This document shows positions 39,601 to 53,000 of a stretch of 64,000 bases of DNA, one piece after another; within the stretch, counting starts at the first letter, position 1; every line of letters starts with the position of its first letter. The stretch is from Cinnamomum chago (Eukaryota > Streptophyta > Magnoliopsida > Laurales > Lauraceae). Under the pieces are notes generated by a model. The model was not told the origin of the DNA, searched no databases, and was given only the letters and a program-made list of their open reading frames with translations. The DNA is taken from positions 31,565,001 to 31,629,000 of the forward strand of contig CP142461.1 in the NCBI GenBank assembly GCA_038049695.1, in the 5' to 3' direction. The position numbers and the translations under genes are program-made.

Positions 39601-42600
39601 ACATCTGGAGGATTGTGCTGTTAACTTAGTGCGCTCAGTGGGAGGGAGAAGGACAAAACACACACACCCAAAGGGACGAAGATGATCATAAAGAGGATGT
39701 TTTTGAAAAAGTCTAAAAAAAGGTGTCTGGTTGTCAATCTAGAGGAAGGTAAACGATTTATGACATGCACAGCGGTTGAGAGGGCTTCGGGCCAAAACCT
39801 AGTGGGGACAGAAGAAGCTAACAAGAGGGAACGAGCAGTATCTAAAAGATGTCGGTTTTTTCGTTCAGACACACCATTTTGTTGGGGGGTGTAGGGACAA
39901 GATCGTTGGGAGATAATTCCTTTGGATTACAAAAATAGTTGAAAGTCCTTAGAAACATACTCCCCCCCTGAATCAGATCTAAGAATTTTAATGGTAGTTG
40001 AAAATTGATTCTCAATATAAGACAAGAAAACCTTAAAAACCGAGAAAACATCAGACTTAGAATGCAAAAAATAAATCCAAGTAAAACGACTATAATCATC
40101 AATGAATGTAACAAAGTATTTATAATGAGAATGAGAGATAACAGGTGCAATACCCCAGACATCACTATGAACAATATCAAAACATTTCAGAGCCAAAGAA
40201 TCATGAAGAGGAAACAGAAGGGTTTTCCCTTTCCCCATCTTGCAGTTATCACAATTAGAAGAAACATCCTTAAAAGAAACTTTATTATCATTAATTAAAC
40301 CAGAATTCAATAAAAACATCAAAGTTTTGGAATTAGGATGTCCTAAACGATTATGCCACAACTGGCATTTATTATGACTAGAATGAGAAAGCAAAGCAGA
40401 CTCTGAAGGAGGCCTTTCTTGTGACGAAATCTGGAGAGGAAACAGACGTCCCTGCTTAGGGCCCTTCGCTAGCACCTTCCCCGATACTTGATCCTGCACA
40501 ACACAACCAGAGCGAGAAAAAAGGATGGAGCAATTATTATCAACAAGTTGACCAACTGATAACAAATTTGTGGTTAAGCGAGGAGAAAGAAAAACATTAT
40601 GCAAGGGCATGGAGTTAGGAACATGGCCAACAACGGTAATGGGAACACTGCCACCGTTAGCCGTATTGATGCAGAGGTCTCCATCATACTTCCTAATATG
40701 AGTCATATTGGCAGGAGAGTGTGTCATATGATTGGAGGCCCCTGAATCAATATACCAGGTGGATTCTAAAGATTTTGGTTTACCTGACAGGCCAAGTGCA
40801 GAGAAAGCATTTATGATCATTTGTTGGACCATTTCAGGAGTAAGGGTAGAAGAAGAAGTGGCAGCAGGTGGTGCAGGCATGACTGGTGAAGAAGCTTCAG
40901 GTGGTGCAGGCATGACTGGTGAATAAGCTTCAGGAAGATGTGCAGAATAAGCTCGCTGTTGCTGTGGCCTATTCTGAGGTCGTGTCCGGCATTCCGGAAG
41001 AACATGACCTTTGGTTTTGCAGTAGGAACAAAACTTCTGGTTGCACTGAGTGGAAACATGTCCGAGTTTTTGACAGCAAAAACATTTGACCTTTTGCTCA
41101 TGTCTCGGGCTTGGCGCTTACCCCGGGCTATATAAGCAACATCGACAGGAGCCGCCTGAGGAGCAGTCTGTGTAAGTGTTGTTTGAGTCACCAAGCGCTG
41201 TTCCTCTCTAAGGAGTTCGCCCAAACATGATTCGAGTGAGGGGGATGGCACCTTGCTCATTAAGTTGGAGCGAACAGTTTCAAATTGTGGCCGTAACTTC
41301 ATCAGAAATTGATCCCGCTGACTTGTTTGATGGATCTCTTGAATAGAGGATAAGGAGGCAACGGGGAGGTCAGCATAAATAATCTCAGCATAATCCGTCC
41401 ACAGACTTGTAAACTGAGAGTAGTAATCCTGTATCGACAATCCCTTGAACAAACTGCGAGATTTCATGTTCTAAATGAAACCGTCGAGCAGAATTTTCTT
41501 GTAAATAGATCTTCTTTAAATAAAGCCACATTTCTTTTGCAGTCTTGTATGGGCGAAGGTTCAAGATAAACTGTGGATCGACAGATCCCAATATCCAAGT
41601 CATGATCTGGCAATCTTTAACCTCCCATTTAGCGAGAAGCTTATCATCAGTAGGTTTGGGATCCGAACCATTAAGATGTCCCCAGAGTTCTTTACCCTTA
41701 AGGTAAATTTGAAATTGAAAAGACCAAGTGGTATAGTTTTTACCATTAAACTTGATCAGAGTGATGTCATTTTTCTCCATAATATCAATGCAGAGATATA
41801 CTTAGAAAAAAAACACAGCAACAGCAACCCAAAAAATCCAACTACCAGCTCAACAAATTTCAACTTGAAAACACTCTAATCAGAGATCCAGAGTATTCAA
41901 AATAGCAGTGTATAACAAAAAATTCACAGAAGATCAGAATCTGTGATGTAATCTGAGATGATTTCACTAACCCAGCAAGATGGAGGCAGTTATAGTAACT
42001 GAGAGATGCATTCAGCAAAATTTGCCCCAGAACAGAAATAAATAGTGCCTGACGACCTGGAATTTTTGTGCTGGAGAGATGCGTGGGCCCCACTGCTTGG
42101 TCCAATCACAGATCAGAGGACATCATCCTGGAGGAGATCAAAAATGTGTCCTCTAGTCCAAGTTTGATGGGATTTGGATAAATATCCACAAAGTTGTACG
42201 GTGGAGATGAAATCTTTTTGAGAGAAAACCACCAAATTCGCCAGATGAAGAAGAGGATGAATGGCACCTTATCAGAGGAGAAAAAAATCCAGAAAAATCT
42301 TCAAAATAACTTTGAAGAGCAGTCGATCATCACCATGTAGGTTGCTGGCTACAGGTGATTGATCAGAGATGGGCCACCTTGATCAGAGATCCTCCAGGCA
42401 TAGAGAAGAGAAGAAACAGAGAAATAACTCTTAATTAACGAAGGAAGTCTCTCAGAGGGAATGAGATTTCTTAGAACCAAAGCTCTGATACCATGACAGA
42501 GAGAGAGAGAGAGACTTGCATGAGAGAGAGAGAGAGACTTCTGTGAAAATGCTTTCCAATCGAATGCTTTCTTCTTGGATTGCTCTTCTTTATATAGACT

Positions 42601-45600
42601 TTACATTGCCTAAGTTTAGGCTGCAAATCATCAAATCAGAACCTAATTAAATCTCTAAATATGGTAAAACATCTAGCATATGATTTAGTCTTGCTGTACA
42701 AGTTATGACTAGATCTCATATGTACAAGTGGGCCGGGCCTATTATCATACAAGTGAGCTGGGCCTATTTATCATACAAGTTTACACTTTATCAATATGAA
42801 CTAAAAGGCTTGGCCCTAAACAGATTTGATTGGCGTCGTCAAATCCATATAGCCGATGCCACCTAGTGGGAAAAGGCTTGGTTTGGTTTGGTTTAGTTTG
42901 CTAATATGAACTAAAAAATAACAAGATATGACTCTTACAGTTTTCCACCTACAAAGATCATTAAAATCTTTCCAACTACAAAGATCATTAAAATCTTTCC
43001 ATCACCGGGATGCCCAAGTTCTTTCACTGGCCCAAGTTCACCTCCTGAATCTGGTTCAATGGCCGTTGAACAATATGCCATCTCAGTGGTCAGTTCCATT
43101 GTTGTTGTTGTTGTTGTTTTCCTTCTTTCATTGTGTTAAGTCTTTGACTAAGGAGATGGTATTTGATACAGAGGTAAGATCCAAATTTCTTTTCAAAGGA
43201 TTGACCACAGCATTATTGTCCCTTTAGCAGCTAGCTGACATGTGTAGTTGCTCTGCTGTTGAACTACATCAGCTGCTAGACTTGGCAGTGGTTCATAGAA
43301 TTCCTGTTGAACTGCATCTGAATTCCTTCTGGACAAATTATCTTATAGTGGAATGGATAGCTTCATGCACTAAAATTCTTTCAAGAACTTGGCTGTGGTT
43401 CATTAGACCCTTTGCAATTGTGAGAAAAAGGTGCTTGTGGGAGGTTGGTTAAATGATAGCCAACACACTGGAGCTTGTTTGGGAGGGGGTGTTGCAATTG
43501 CTAATTAGAGAGAATGCTTGCTGTTGTAGCACATGCCTACTCTACCCTTTGTAGCGCATGCCTATGAATGACATAACTAACATAATAAAAATTGGAAAAA
43601 AAACTGTTTTGGAAAAAAAGGGCATGGAAAAATGCATAGATTTGCCGGCAGCATGCTGTACCTATTGGCACACAAAGTGGAGCCTCAAGTTCCAACTTCC
43701 AACAGCTTAAACTCCCACCCATAGTTGAGGAATTCATTTCAGACCATGGTTGTCAGTTCTGTCCCGTTCCGGCCAATTTCGGTCAGAGCGTACCAGATTT
43801 AGCATGGGGCGGAACGGACCACCTTGATATTTTCCGGTCAGAATTCTGGCCAGTTCCAGCAGTTCCGGACGGAAGATTGCAATGCTTTTATTTTAGTTTA
43901 ATAATTCCCCCTTTTTTGAATTCATCAGTTCCACTTTATTACCCCAAATTAGCGCCCCCCGCCCCCCGCGACCCGAAATAAGGTATTCTCCTCATATTAG
44001 AGGAGAAAACCCTAATTCATTTTAATCCACTCCCAGCTGAGAAGCAGCATCCGGGGAAAAAAAACAGAAAGAAAAGGAGGAGGAGAATAAGAAAAAAGGG
44101 CATTAAAAAAAAAACAAGAAAGAACAAGTACAGCAATCGACCTGCGGCATAAAAAAGAAAAGAGAAGGCAGTGGCCTGCCTCCCGTCCTCCACCGATCGA
44201 GCAGCACCAGCAAACCGACCACCAGCGAGCAGAGCCAAGCAGCCGGCAGCGAGAGCGTGAGACCTCCATCGACCTGTGCAAAGCTGACTTGCAGCCCAGG
44301 CGAGCATTGCAGGTGTGTGGTTTTTTTTTTTTTTTTTTTCACATTGCACACCTCCAGGTGAGCAACACTGAGAGGAAACCCTTCATCTTTCTTGTCCCAC
44401 CTCTTCCTCTCTCCCCTTCCTTGCTTCCTCTCCTTGCTCTCTCTCGTTCTATCCCCATTTCTTTCCTTTTAATAGTCTTCTCTCTCTCTCCACCCTCTTT
44501 ATTTCAAAAGGTTTTAAGCCCCTTGTAGTCAAGTTGACAGTACTGTACGCAGCTGTCTCCCATCTCCTTTTTTTTTTTTTTCTTTTCTTCATTTTTTCAT
44601 TTAGATAATTTTTCAAGCCATTGTCTCGGTACCTTTTCTCCTTTTTTTTTCCCTTTCATTTCTATTTTTTAAGCTACAGTTGGACCTTTTTTTTTTTTAA
44701 TTTCCAACATAGGGCGACTTTGAAGTTTGTCATGTTTCATTTTCTATGGAATACTTTTTAATGTTCTTTATATATCTTGCTTTGAATTTTCTGTCTTAAG
44801 AGTTTTAATGTCTTTTCAACTTTTAGGTATTTTTCTTTATTTTTTATTTTTAAGCGTGTCTTTTCCGGAAGGGAATACTGGAATGGGCCGGAACGTTCCA
44901 CTACAAGGCCAAACTGAACGACGACCGAAACGGAATTGAGAACTTTGTTTCAGACCCTGTTTTGGTTTGGCCTCCAAACCGAAATGCTTAGACCGATTCA
45001 GAATTTCGGAAAAACGTTTCACAGTTTCGTTTCGGAAAAATATAAAAATAGAAATATATATCTATAGAAAAATATAAGATTAATATTAACATTTAAAAAT
45101 ATAATTTGATACATTTAGTTTATTTTACCGAATCAACCCCTCATATGGCATGTATGATATAAACCTTTCAACAAATAATAATGTTGAAACATAACGAATC
45201 AATATCATCATCATGACCCATAATGATAACATTCAACAACGATAAAGTTTGAAGCTTCAAATATACATCACAACCAGAGAGTTTGGTTTTACCAAACAAT
45301 ATTTAGATACATCCATCAAAAGTCACTAGTCACAACTGACAACCGTAAAGTTCGAATTGAAACGAACTTGGAAAATTTGTCCGAATTGAAACAAATTTCA
45401 TCAATTTTAGGGGTGGATTTGGGTTGTTTTAGTGGAAGAACCGTTATAATTTTGCAAATTTGTCCAACACGAAATGAATTTCGTAACTACAAATTGGAAC
45501 CATAAACTTTATAGGGTATACATTCAACAACTATAAAGTTTAAAGCTTCAAATATACATCACAGCGATAGAGTTTAGTTTTAGCAAAAGAAAATAAAACC

Positions 45601-48600
45601 CATGGAGTTAAGCATTTAGATACATCCATCAAAGTCACTAGTCACAACTCAACCATAAAGTTCTAATTGGAACGAACTTGGAAAATTTGTCCAAATTGAA
45701 AAAAAATTTGGCGAACTTTTTATGGGGTGGATTCGGGGGGTTTTAGTGGAAGAACCAATATTGTTTTGAAAATTTGTCCAAAATTAAATGAATTTTGTGA
45801 GTCGTAACTACGCTCCTACTTCATAGCATTCCAATTGGGGCTTGGAAACTTGGACTGTTGGTGTAATTCGGTTACCTTCAACAAATTATTGGCTGTGTTT
45901 GATATGACCTGGCTGTACTGTATTGGTTGACTTCGACACAACTTGGCTGAGAAGTCACACCTGAAAGCCTAAAAAAACTCTATAAGATGTTAAAAAAATC
46001 TTAAAAATATAGAAAATTGAGAATGATATCTTCTAAGTGTAGAGGACTTGTCATGTTTTATTTTAACGAATTTATGATGTTATATGTGGGTGAGTTTGGT
46101 TTCGAATATCATTGTTAATTTTCTATCATTTAGTAAGGAAATAAACGCATCGAGGCAAAAATGGCCTATTATATGTTAATAGCCATCCCTGGCTTACTTA
46201 TCGTTCATCAATTATCAAATCAACACTGTTAGCCATCAGTTGAACTCCAAACAAATAGTATTTGACGATGACATTTGGCATAATCACCCAATACTACAGG
46301 GTCCCTTGTATTGAAATCCATCATGATCATGGCCATTATCATAACCGTCTTCAATCTCTCTACATGGCTGTCTTCTTGTGCCATATCCATTAGGGAAGGA
46401 GAAGTCAAAACATCTCTCTCCTACTCCATGTGATATAGGACAGACGCATGATCCATGGGTGGACCAGGCCCAATTTAGGGGAACATCCAGGGAGGACGCC
46501 CACTTTAGGAGCTTTATATAATTTTATTTTCATGTTTTGGTTTATTTTGCAATTAAGAATATTCACTTAAGTGTTTTGTTTTAATCTTAGCTGTATGTTG
46601 TTTTTAATGACTGAGATTAGATCTAGGGTTAGTTTTTTCTTATATAAAGCATTGTAATGCCTCTTTGGCTTCTTAGACATGATTAATGAAAAAGGTATAT
46701 GTGGGTGCTTTTGCATCCTCTGTTGTGAAAGGACTAGCATGAGGCCTATCAACATTAGGTGAGAGGCTTGATCTATCCCTGTCCAGCCCGCACTGATCCC
46801 CATTCAGCATCATTTGGTATCAGAACTGATGAATATAAAGACCATTGATGAATATACCTGCCAATTCTCAAAGATGCAATGTTTATGTGAACTGAAGGAG
46901 AGCGAGACACATGATTTAAATCGCTTTATTAGAGCTTTAAGACTGGACATATTTGAGATTATGAATTCTTGCAAAGACATTTATGAAGCATATAGGGAAG
47001 CAACTTGTGTACTCAAGCAACTTGTGTTGAGTACATGCTTAGACGGTCTCGCATGCAATCGTCTAAGTCTCAAGAACGAAAATCTCCACAAATAACAAGA
47101 GCCCATGTTGCGGAACACAAGGTAGAGGATATCAAGACTGACTTTGAGATGCAAGAGCAAGAGACAAAAGATTCTATGACAACCTCGGATAAAGTAGTCT
47201 GCACAACTCTTGAAAAGGGTTCTGCATTTCCTTGCACCTCGTAGCTATAATAAGATGACCCAAGGTTAGATGATGCTTGTGTTTGTTGCTCCATTGGCAA
47301 CAACGGTGTTGGCGGCACCCAACTCTTATTGCCATGGCTGGTGCAATTAGTAGGTTCATAAGATGACTCATGCTCTCCTCGTAGTATCCACCATACTCAT
47401 TGGTATCTAGAGTACGATCCATATCGGCAATAGGATCTGCAAGGCTCATATGTGATGGAATGACTCCATGACTACATCAAGGACAAGGATACTTATTTGA
47501 TAGTCCTAAATCACCTCCTCTGGGCTCAATATCACCACCGCTAAAGGAACCATTACCATACCCTTGGATATTTTCACATTCACTTTAGCTCGGCCAATGG
47601 ACAATGGTTCAAATCGAACCACCCCCATTGTAAAATTTCGGTCTGGACTATGGACAATCTTGGTGGAAATTTTGAATTTTGTCTCCCTTTTATTTAATTT
47701 TTTTAAAAAGATTAAACAACAGCAGTGGTCCCTCTGATCTCCTCTTCTCGCTTTCTATCTCAGTGGCAATGGAAGGGCAAATGCCATTTTGAGGGCTTCT
47801 TACCTTTTCTTTTTTAGTATAGCTGCCAGAGAGAGCTTTGTCTTTCTTTTTGTTATTCTCCTCCTCAATTTCGTCCTCTTCCCTCTCCTCTCTACTTCTT
47901 TCCCTCTTCCCTTTTCTCTTCCCGCTTTCTGTCTTAGTGGCAACGAAGGGCAAATGCCCTTTTGAGTGCTTCTTACCTTTTCTCTTCAAGTATGATTGTT
48001 GTGAGACTCATGGGCTCCACAATGGGGCTCATGTATTAAAATTCTAAATCACTCAAAGTAAATGGCACCACATGTATGGGCCCTGGCTAATTTTCACTTT
48101 AATCAGTGATGGGATCATTAATAGATTGGTAAGGTACTGATTATAAGTGTATTGATCAATCTGACAATGGGCCCGTCTCCTGTTAGAGTGAGATTTGGCA
48201 AGGGCATATGCGTGAAGTGGCATCTGCTTTGATCGGTTTAGATTTGTAACAGGTAGCTCCACTATCTGCCTATAAATTTGTGAGTACGTGCCTTAAAGCC
48301 TCCTGACTTTCTTTTTCTTTTCCCCTCCCTTTTTTACTTGTTCCCTCAAGGGAAATCTAGATCACTAAAAAATATTCATTTGCCATGATGTATGACTGAC
48401 ATAATTGCATTATTGATTTAGTAGAATAAATTAAATGAATGTAATTTATTTATTTTTATTTTTTAATTTTTTAATATTTTTATACATTTATTTATATGTA
48501 TTATTATTTTATATTCTTTTGAAACAGAACCCCGAAATGTTACATTGGAATTTCGAATTGGCCAAATCATTTTACTTTGGAGCCAAACCAAATGGGTCCG

Positions 48601-49971
48601 AAACGAAATTGTCAACTATGTTATGTGGTCACGAGAGAGTCGATCAATCACCTATTCCCTTGTTGTGATTTTTCTTCTTGTATTTGGTGCCACTTTTTAA
48701 TGAGATGTGGCTTAGATTGGTGCATTCTTGGTTCTTTAGGTGATTTGGTTGATGCTTGGAAGGCAAGTTTGTTTCATGAGTGTGACCACTCCTTTCGCAC
48801 ATCCTGTGATATATATATATATATAGCTATGAGAGAAGGTGGGGACCCTCACATTTAAGTTGTTGGCATTGGATAGTAAGGTGAGGGCCCCCACCTTATC
48901 TCTCATAGTAAGGTGAAAGCATCTCTCATAGGAGCATCTCCCATATATATATATATATATTATAGAACGGTAACCGAAAGATTTTATTAATCAGAGGAAA
49001 AGTACAACTCAGAAATAGACATATGCATAAAAGCGCCTCTTGGAGGTGAACCAGTACAAAAAAAAATGTAACAGATACCCCCCACAACTACACTACATGA
49101 GCACTTAAATTACAAGAATGATCTACTCCTTGCTTCGCTAGACGATCCACAATTCCCTTTGTGGATCTACTAGCACGCTAAAAAGAGAACTACACCTAAG
49201 ATACGAGATGACTAATTTCCTTAAATAAGAATTGCATTTTCCATGGCCCTCTCAGAGATTTCACCCAAGATATGGCATTAGCTGAGCCACTGTCCACAAT
49301 AAGATACCATTGATATAAAGAATGATACAGAAGAAGAGCTTCCAAAATAGCCAGAACTTTCACTTCATCAGTGTCTTCAATCCCGACATGTTTAGAAAAC
49401 ACACGCAAAACTTCATTAGATCCTATGTTGTATTGTGGTCTATTTAGAGTGAGGGATATATATATGGGAGATGCTCCTATGAGAGATATCTCTTTCCTTA
49501 CTATGAGAGATAGGAGTGGGGGCCCAGCTTAGGATAAGGTAAGCTCAAGTGTGTTGTGGGGACCACTTGGGGGACCTAGGAAGGGGGGGGGGGAGGATTT
49601 CAAGGACTCCCTAGGATCCTCCTCTCTGCAAAAAAAATTAGCTCCAAGGCCCCCAACCGCGATTTCTATCATCTCCATATGGGACCAACAGTTTAATGGT
49701 CAACACTCCATTCGGATCGATACATAGTCGATCGAACGGTCCAGTAAATTCGGATTTGACCAAAAGTTGGCGGACATGTGCAATTTAGGGGGGGTCATGT
49801 GTTTGGTTCATTTGGATGAACAAAAGGTGGGCCCCATAAGCATGGGCTTACGAAATTTTCTTCTAAGCTTGTGGGACCCCAGGTGGGCCCCAGCACACAC
49901 TTGAGCTTACCTTATACTAAGCTTGAGCTTAGGAGATATAGACATATATATATGTATATGTACGTACGTGC

Positions 49972-50002
<31 letters not shown>

Positions 50003-53000
50003 CACACACAACATCCTGTGGATATCCTTTATGAGTTGCCCAAGGATAGGCAAATGAGCTTTGGTCAAGGAAGAGCTTGATATTCTGAATTTAGACCAGA
50101 TTTTGCACAATTTGAAGGCTTGCATGGCGTGTGGTTCCATTTAGAGATGAAGCTTGTTGGGTGGTCTCCTTCTCCAGTTAAAATTTAATGTTGGTGGGGC
50201 GGCTAGAGGTAAAGTTATGGGTTGCGTTCTTCACAATGTTGAACTAATTCTGCTTTCTTTCTCTTAAGTCAGTTGGTTTTACAGAGTCTAATGAAGCAAA
50301 GGTCATTGCTTTAGTTGAAGCGTTGAGGTTATATTTGCAATCTTTCCAGGAGCCATTGATAGTTTAAAGCAACTCTTCTAATGCTGTTCTTGGGTTGCCT
50401 GTGTGGGTCGAGAGCTATGGAAATTACGATTCTATTTAAACGAAATTAAAATCATTGGCAACCCTTATTAAGGTGAATTTTCAAAACTTTCTTCGACCAG
50501 CCAATGATGTGGCGGATACTTTGGCCGAGGAAATGCTAGGATCCGTTGCATCTCCTGTTGATCCTTTCTCCCAGCTGGGTTTGGTTTTATTTTTATCTTG
50601 TGGTGGTTTTGATGGGTATTGTACTCTTATACCCTGTTTTATGTTCTCTCTCTCATATTGGGCTTCTATCTCCTTCTGAAATAAAATTGACCAGTTAACA
50701 AAAATAAAGAGTCTTTAGTGGATTGTCCTTAATGTCTACATAAACTGTTTGTATGATTGAGTATAAGCTGATGTGACTGTGTTATGTACTTTCTACTGAG
50801 TATTGTCATTGATCAAAGTAAGTAATACCAAAAATAAAATAAAATTGTCATTGATCAGAGTAGCTCATCTCTATCTTGATTGAGCCCTGAGATGCAATTT
50901 ATTAACTTGTTTGGGTTATGCCATAACATAATGTGAATCGTTTTATTATATCATGCCTTCTTTGTTACTAACCGCAATTGTTAAGGTCATGACATATTTT
51001 TTTTTTAAACTTATGCATATTAGAATCGATTCCAGATGAAGATGAAATGGCTTTGGATGAGGAATTTGTAGGAGAAATTTTGGATAAGGACTTGGAACAA
51101 CAGATCTCTAATGCAATAGATCCGCGCCTTCTTCAGCAATTGGTGTGCTAATGGGAACCTTCTTATCTATGTTTTCTTTTTGCTGCTGTTGAGATTGCTT
51201 CCTTCAGGTTGGAACTGAGACCTTTTCTATTGGGCAGGTGAATATTTTATTAAGAGATACCTCAGTCTTTGATGGCTCATGTGGAGAAGGACCATGCAAT
51301 GCAGAGGTGTCAGCTATTGGTGCAGTTTGTACTTTTCTGCATGTTACTTTCAATATTTTGCCGCTTGAACGCATTATGACGGGACTAGCTTATAGAACTG
51401 ATCTTGTTCGGATTCTCTGGAACTTTATGAAGCGGTGCCATGAAACCAAACGATGGCCATCTTTGTCTGAGCAAACAGCATATTTGTCTGGTGATGCTCC
51501 AGGATGGCTGTTACCTCTTGCTGTTTTTTGTCCTGTGTACAAGTACGTCTACTTTTTTTCGGTCCTGGCTGCTTTCATTTTGAACATCGTGGTTCTTGTA
51601 AAACTAGTATTGTCCTTTACCAGTTTCTTTAAATTCAAAGCTTGTTCTTCATATTTTCCTTTTACCTTGCATGCTAACATGAAATTAATTACATCTATAG
51701 GCATTGAGGTGAGTCACAACTAATGTACAACTTTTTGTGTTGCTTCAGGCATATGCTTATGATTGTCGACAATGAGGAATTCTATGAGCATGAAAAACCA
51801 CTATCACTAAAGGATATCAGATGCTTGATTGTTCTTCTAAGACAGGTTGTTGGAAGTATCTCATTCATATATTCTTGTGAAAGAAGACATGTATTGGCTA
51901 CTTATTTCTAAACTGTGCAAAAGAATAGAACACTCCATAAATTCATAACACATCTCTAATTTTCCTTGCATTAAAAAGGCATGGAAGCCTGCCAATGATG
52001 TGAGGAGCAAGTTGTTTAGGCAGCAGGTCCTGGGGCCAAGGTTGTGGGGATTGGACTTATTTTGCTCTTGCCTGAACCTATTATGTAATGACCTGAAAAA
52101 GGAAATGCAGTCTTTCCGTTTCTAAGGATTTATTCTAATCATACTGAATTGTTTGATGTTAAAATTAGGAATATGCCTGATTCTTAAAGTAGGGATCAAG
52201 AAGGAACAAGGTGATTGAGATGAAAAATTTGCTGGAAGCATATCTAATAGTATTGATTACTTGGATTACAATATAGAAATTGAGAGTTCTTTGTATGTTA
52301 CAAGACTACTGAGTTTTATTCTAAAATGATTTGGGCTATTCCAATGAGATTTACTAATACTAATATACACCTCATAAACAGAGGCATCCTTCTTGTTCAT
52401 TTCTGCACTACCCTTTCAAGTCAGAGCATGGATATCAATATTCTCAGCTTGCCTATCAAAGTCTGAAGCCTTTTTCTTGAGAACTGTGATAAATAGATCT
52501 GCCAACCTATTCTTTAATTGTGCATACACTAGATAAGTAATTTTTGCTGCTACCTTCTCCGTAATGGAGTGAAATAAGCTTCAATATGCTTCATTCATTC
52601 TTTCTTGAAACATAGTTTTTAACTTTCAGAGAAGAAACACGAGATTTTTTCTGCATCTTGCAGCCTTGCTTCTTTACTGCTATATAGCTCCATAGGAGAA
52701 CTAACATACACAAGTTTTCCAATGAAGATTTTTAATCCACATGACAACGCAGGCGCCATTTGTCATTACCTGTTTTCATTTTATGGACTGGGTTGCTGAT
52801 GCAGGCTAGACCCAAGGTCTGCGCCCATTGGGCCCAAGTCCAGTAATAGCCCATAAAGAGAGTATCTTCACATCGTGCAAGACTTTCCATATTTTAGCAG
52901 TAGCTGAATTTTAGGGATAAGTTTGAGAATAATTAAAAGGTTTATCTCAATTAGAAAGTTTATCTTATTTGATTTAGTGTTTATTTTAGTTAGAGTTGTT

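Larger units (their letters stand above)
37339..42793 (-). mobile_element. Copia LTR retrotransposon 2, full length, coding-dead
   Basis: The LTRs are 37339-37654 and 42494-42793; on the minus strand they run TGTTAAAGTG or TGATAAAGTG to CTGTCA. An exact duplication ATATG is at 37334-37338 and 42794-42798. The PBS complement CTCTGATACCA lies at 42483-42493 and the PPT complement CCCCCCTCAAATTG starts at 37655. The LTRs are practically identical by eye over about 290 bp except for GA-repeat length and the last bases. The proteins resemble Copia 1 closely in gag, knuckles, protease, integrase, RT and RNase H, but the coding region has several breaks. Confidence 0.95.
43720..48620. mobile_element. 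Candidate large hAT-like element B, carrying nested insertions
   Basis: The right end 48541-48620 reads inward CATAGTTGACAATTTCG then GTTTCGGACCCATTTGG. The left end, with element A (43745-44947) removed, reads CATAGTTGAGGAATTC then ATTTCAGACCCTGTTTTGG. The match continues with gaps over about 75 bp and resembles the termini of two other hAT-type elements here. Element A sits about 25 bp inside the left terminus. No transposase was found and no matching 8-bp duplication was seen, so the outer boundaries are tentative. Confidence 0.5.
48621..50710 (+). pseudogene. L1-type LINE 3' part (zf-RVT and RNase H), split by an insertion
   Basis: The left part, 48621-48808, encodes a zf-RVT pattern (ESINHLFPCCDFSSCIWCHF). 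The right part, 50011-50710, encodes a plant L1 RNase H-like domain (ESNEAKVIALVEALRLYLQS, then RPANDVADTLAEE) with in-frame stops, and ends with an A-rich tail. The two parts join in order if 48809-50010 and one 10-bp duplicate are removed. The upstream reverse transcriptase is absent. Confidence 0.8.

Noticed and set aside
43000-43452. Leucine- and histidine-rich frames after the RTE fragment.
   Set aside because: No similarity to UPL6 and no splice sites in phase; exons 7 and 8 already join in frame without them.
51208-51237. Ten extra codons at the start of exon 9.
   Set aside because: The alternative acceptor makes a 65-bp intron and adds residues not expected in UPL6; kept only as a possible splice variant.
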